Positions 62,801 through 64,000 of a stretch of DNA of 64,000 nucleotides are shown here, in pieces; the first letter of the stretch is position 1; each line of letters begins with the position of its first letter. This DNA is from Theristus sp. LFF4_11 (taxonomy: Eukaryota > Nematoda > Chromadorea > Monhysterida > Xyalidae). A model generated the notes under the pieces. That model searched no databases and was not told the origin of the DNA. It worked only from the letters and a program-made list of their open reading frames with translations. The stretch is taken from the NCBI GenBank assembly GCA_030248135.1, contig JASANC010002358.1, positions 124,001-188,000 on the forward strand. Reading direction: 5' to 3'. Made by a program: the position numbers and the translations under genes.

Positions 62801-63243
62801 ACGCAAGACTGGCGTGTTGTCGTCATGCATGCCCGTGGAAAACCGTTAAAAAAACACCGCCATTGCTTTGCATTGATTTTGCTTGGAGATTTGATATCAG
62901 ATGTACTACGTGGGACACGTGGGCGATTCTCTTGAGCTCGTCTCGCAGCTCTAATGGACAAGGTGTCGTTATCATCTGATACTGATCACTGCCTTTCTGC
63001 AACAGCCACGCTGCCACTGGTCAATTGAGCCACACGACACTGGTTCGAGTACTGGTTCATACTGGTTGAACTGCTGACAGTGTCATAACCAAAAAAAAAA
63101 CTAAGTAAATAATTGTCATTATCACAGCGACTTTTGTTCTTTTTGAGATTTGGACTGTTTTGCAATAAAACCACACGATCACATTACTCACCGGCAGACA
63201 TGCCCTTAGATTTGTCATTACTGCTTCTCGACTGCTCGGTCAT
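49957..63243 (-). CDS. BAZ2 / TIP5 (Toutatis)-type chromatin remodelling subunit
   Basis: Exons: 63192-63243, 62573-62732, 62218-62348, 61340-62109, 60772-61151, 60304-60549, 59652-59967, 59376-59487, 59114-59215, 58854-58956, 58639-58751, 58182-58457, 57843-57954, 57299-57546, 56691-56875, 56119-56522, 55636-55892, 55221-55400, 54616-54911, about 54140-54320, 53775-53899, 53423-53625, 52998-53204, 52551-52743, 52139-52399, 51485-51930, 50981-51124, 49957-50179; about 2,150 residues. Order: Gln/Ala/Ser-rich N part with a 14-Gln run and basic KRKSIPSQFTPPNKTKR; TAM/MBD (MPLKHGWRRQT, YYAPCGKRLGSYAEVL); coiled coil; DDT (ELPRIPGLRISGSAFADLLM); WHIM motifs (GEKWIAEGKQRL, GQDRYHRLYW, SRYGWWAIS); two PHD fingers; C-terminal bromodomain (SWPFRFPV, NCKIFNEDDSPVGRAG). 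BAZ2 proteins pair with ISWI ATPases and, in mammals, silence rDNA. Junctions 62573/62348 and 54140/53899 remain out of phase. Confidence 0.92.
50234..50826. mobile_element. Poly(A)-ended insertion starting with a telomere-like word, in the last BAZ2 intron
   Basis: The segment starts AGGGTTAGGGGAAAAAAAA, contains homopolymer-rich A/T and G runs and ends in about 70 bases of nearly pure A. CGGACT occurs directly at both edges (50228-50233 and 50827-50832). It may be a retroposed copy with a 6-bp duplication, or a relative of the CTAGGGTTG family. Homopolymer runs may be assembly errors. Confidence 0.5.
57106..57257. mobile_element. MITE family B, copy 3 (inverted), in a BAZ2 intron
   Basis: It is the reverse-complement match of 6585-6791, including TTTGTGGCTACATGTTTTCT and CAGCTCCGATCCCGTTCTTT (read on the minus strand). 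The left edge is preceded by TTAA at 57102-57105, and the outer end ACCTGTCAAGTTTTTTTCGC matches the other copies. It lies 42 bp from the DDT exon beginning at 57299. Confidence 0.65.
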
Positions 63244-64000
63244 CTTTAAAGCCAAGTTGTTGATTGCCTGCTTGCCATTAACCGCTCACCATGATCATCG
63301 GATTGTATTCGTACAATAATTGACAGCTATGAGAACGCTTTTGGGAATCATTGTGCATTTGACACAAAATATCCTAAAAAAAATACTTTTGGTAATTGTT
63401 CAGGAACCTGAGTTTGTTTGAGACAAATTGCAAACGGTGCCATAACAGAAGTTGCGCCGTTGGAGAACAAGAACACGTGTCATTCAAAAAAAGAGAAGAC
63501 ATAACTGTTTGGTTTTTGCAATTTTACTGTATGAGTAAAGCGAAAAGCGAAACCGGAAAAATAAGAGAGAAAATCATATAGTTGTACACGTATACAACCG
63601 TTTAGTGCACAATATGATGCGTAGATGCAACAGAAAAACCACGATACCACTGGGAATATTGTGCGGGTTGATCTTTTGCTCAGCAAACTGTTGTTCTCTG
63701 TTCGCAAGCACACTACTGGAGAGCACCACACTCAGCCACACAACCGCAGTTTCACAGGTTATATGATGATGATGTGTTTCTGTTTTGAAAAGCGTGTGAT
63801 GATCTCAGTCTATCTAAACACGTCTACACATCACATATACACCACCGTTTTGATGTGCCGTTGCTTTCGTGGTATTACAGGCGCAACGTGATTACAACTG
63901 CGCGTCTGCACTGTGTGCACACTTTGTTGTGGTGTTCAGTTGTTGCCGCTTTTTTGACAGAACCTGCGTTGCATACTGACAACGTCAAGCCTAAACGCAC
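63244..64000. other. BAZ2 upstream region
   Basis: This is the 5' flank of BAZ2. A pyrimidine tract and AAAG precede the start codon (CTTTAAAG then ATG), so an upstream non-coding exon is possible. No other gene was seen. Confidence 0.5.

Noticed and set aside
49957..63243. BPTF/NURF301 as identity of the large PHD-bromodomain gene
   Set aside because: The TAM/MBD module, the GQDRY-RYW and RYGWW motifs, PHD immediately after VAWERSVM and a bromodomain ending NEDDSPVGRAG all fit BAZ2, not BPTF.

Overview
The window is animal (metazoan) genomic DNA. It holds spliced, intron-rich genes with mostly GT-AG introns, pyrimidine-rich acceptors ending TTTTCAG, TTTCCAG or TTGCAG, TA-simple repeats and many short non-coding inverted-repeat transposons. 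The acceptor consensus and a secreted ShKT-domain protein favour an ecdysozoan, most likely a nematode. That assignment is inference; the gene families themselves are pan-metazoan.

Ten protein-coding genes can be read by exon with matching splice phases. In window order they are: an HMGB-type HMG-box gene (minus, 3' part outside), a UBL3 membrane-anchored ubiquitin-fold gene (minus, ends missing), a secreted ShKT-domain protein (minus, complete), an EPAC/RAPGEF4-type Rap exchange factor (minus, start not found), a BRMS1/Sds3-family protein (minus, complete), glycylpeptide N-myristoyltransferase (plus, complete apart from doubt about exon 1), RanGAP (minus, first exon not found), a small acidic protein of unknown function (minus, complete), a PGRMC-type cytochrome-b5-like protein (minus, complete) and a BAZ2/TIP5-type chromatin remodelling subunit of about 2,100 residues (minus, complete). 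NMT is the only plus-strand gene. The genes are ordinary housekeeping, signalling and chromatin genes and do not form one pathway. BRMS1 and BAZ2 are both histone/chromatin complex subunits, and UBL3, NMT and PGRMC all concern membranes or lipid anchoring.

The non-coding part is the more unusual half. Between the divergent BRMS1 and NMT genes lies a 2.74-kb foldback transposon whose arms carry about 266-bp tandem repeats. It has a perfect 9-bp target duplication and is interrupted by a 717-bp element with its own 6-bp duplication; a 731-bp sibling sits next door in the opposite orientation. Four further small inverted-repeat families occur: one of four copies with TAA duplications, one of three copies near TTAA, and two single copies in EPAC introns. 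There are also a tRNA-derived element with Pol III boxes on both strands, a 200-bp dispersed repeat pair, a perfect 16-bp stem hairpin, a long CA microsatellite and a 13-bp tandem array.

Large stretches (about 1.06-7.24, 8.1-13.0 and 25.7-30.4 kb) hold repeats and low-complexity sequence but no gene I can support. I see no clearly new multi-gene biological system. The best candidates for novelty are the foldback element, the tandem PHD pair in BAZ2, the GC-AG introns in EPAC and the unassigned small acidic and ShKT proteins.
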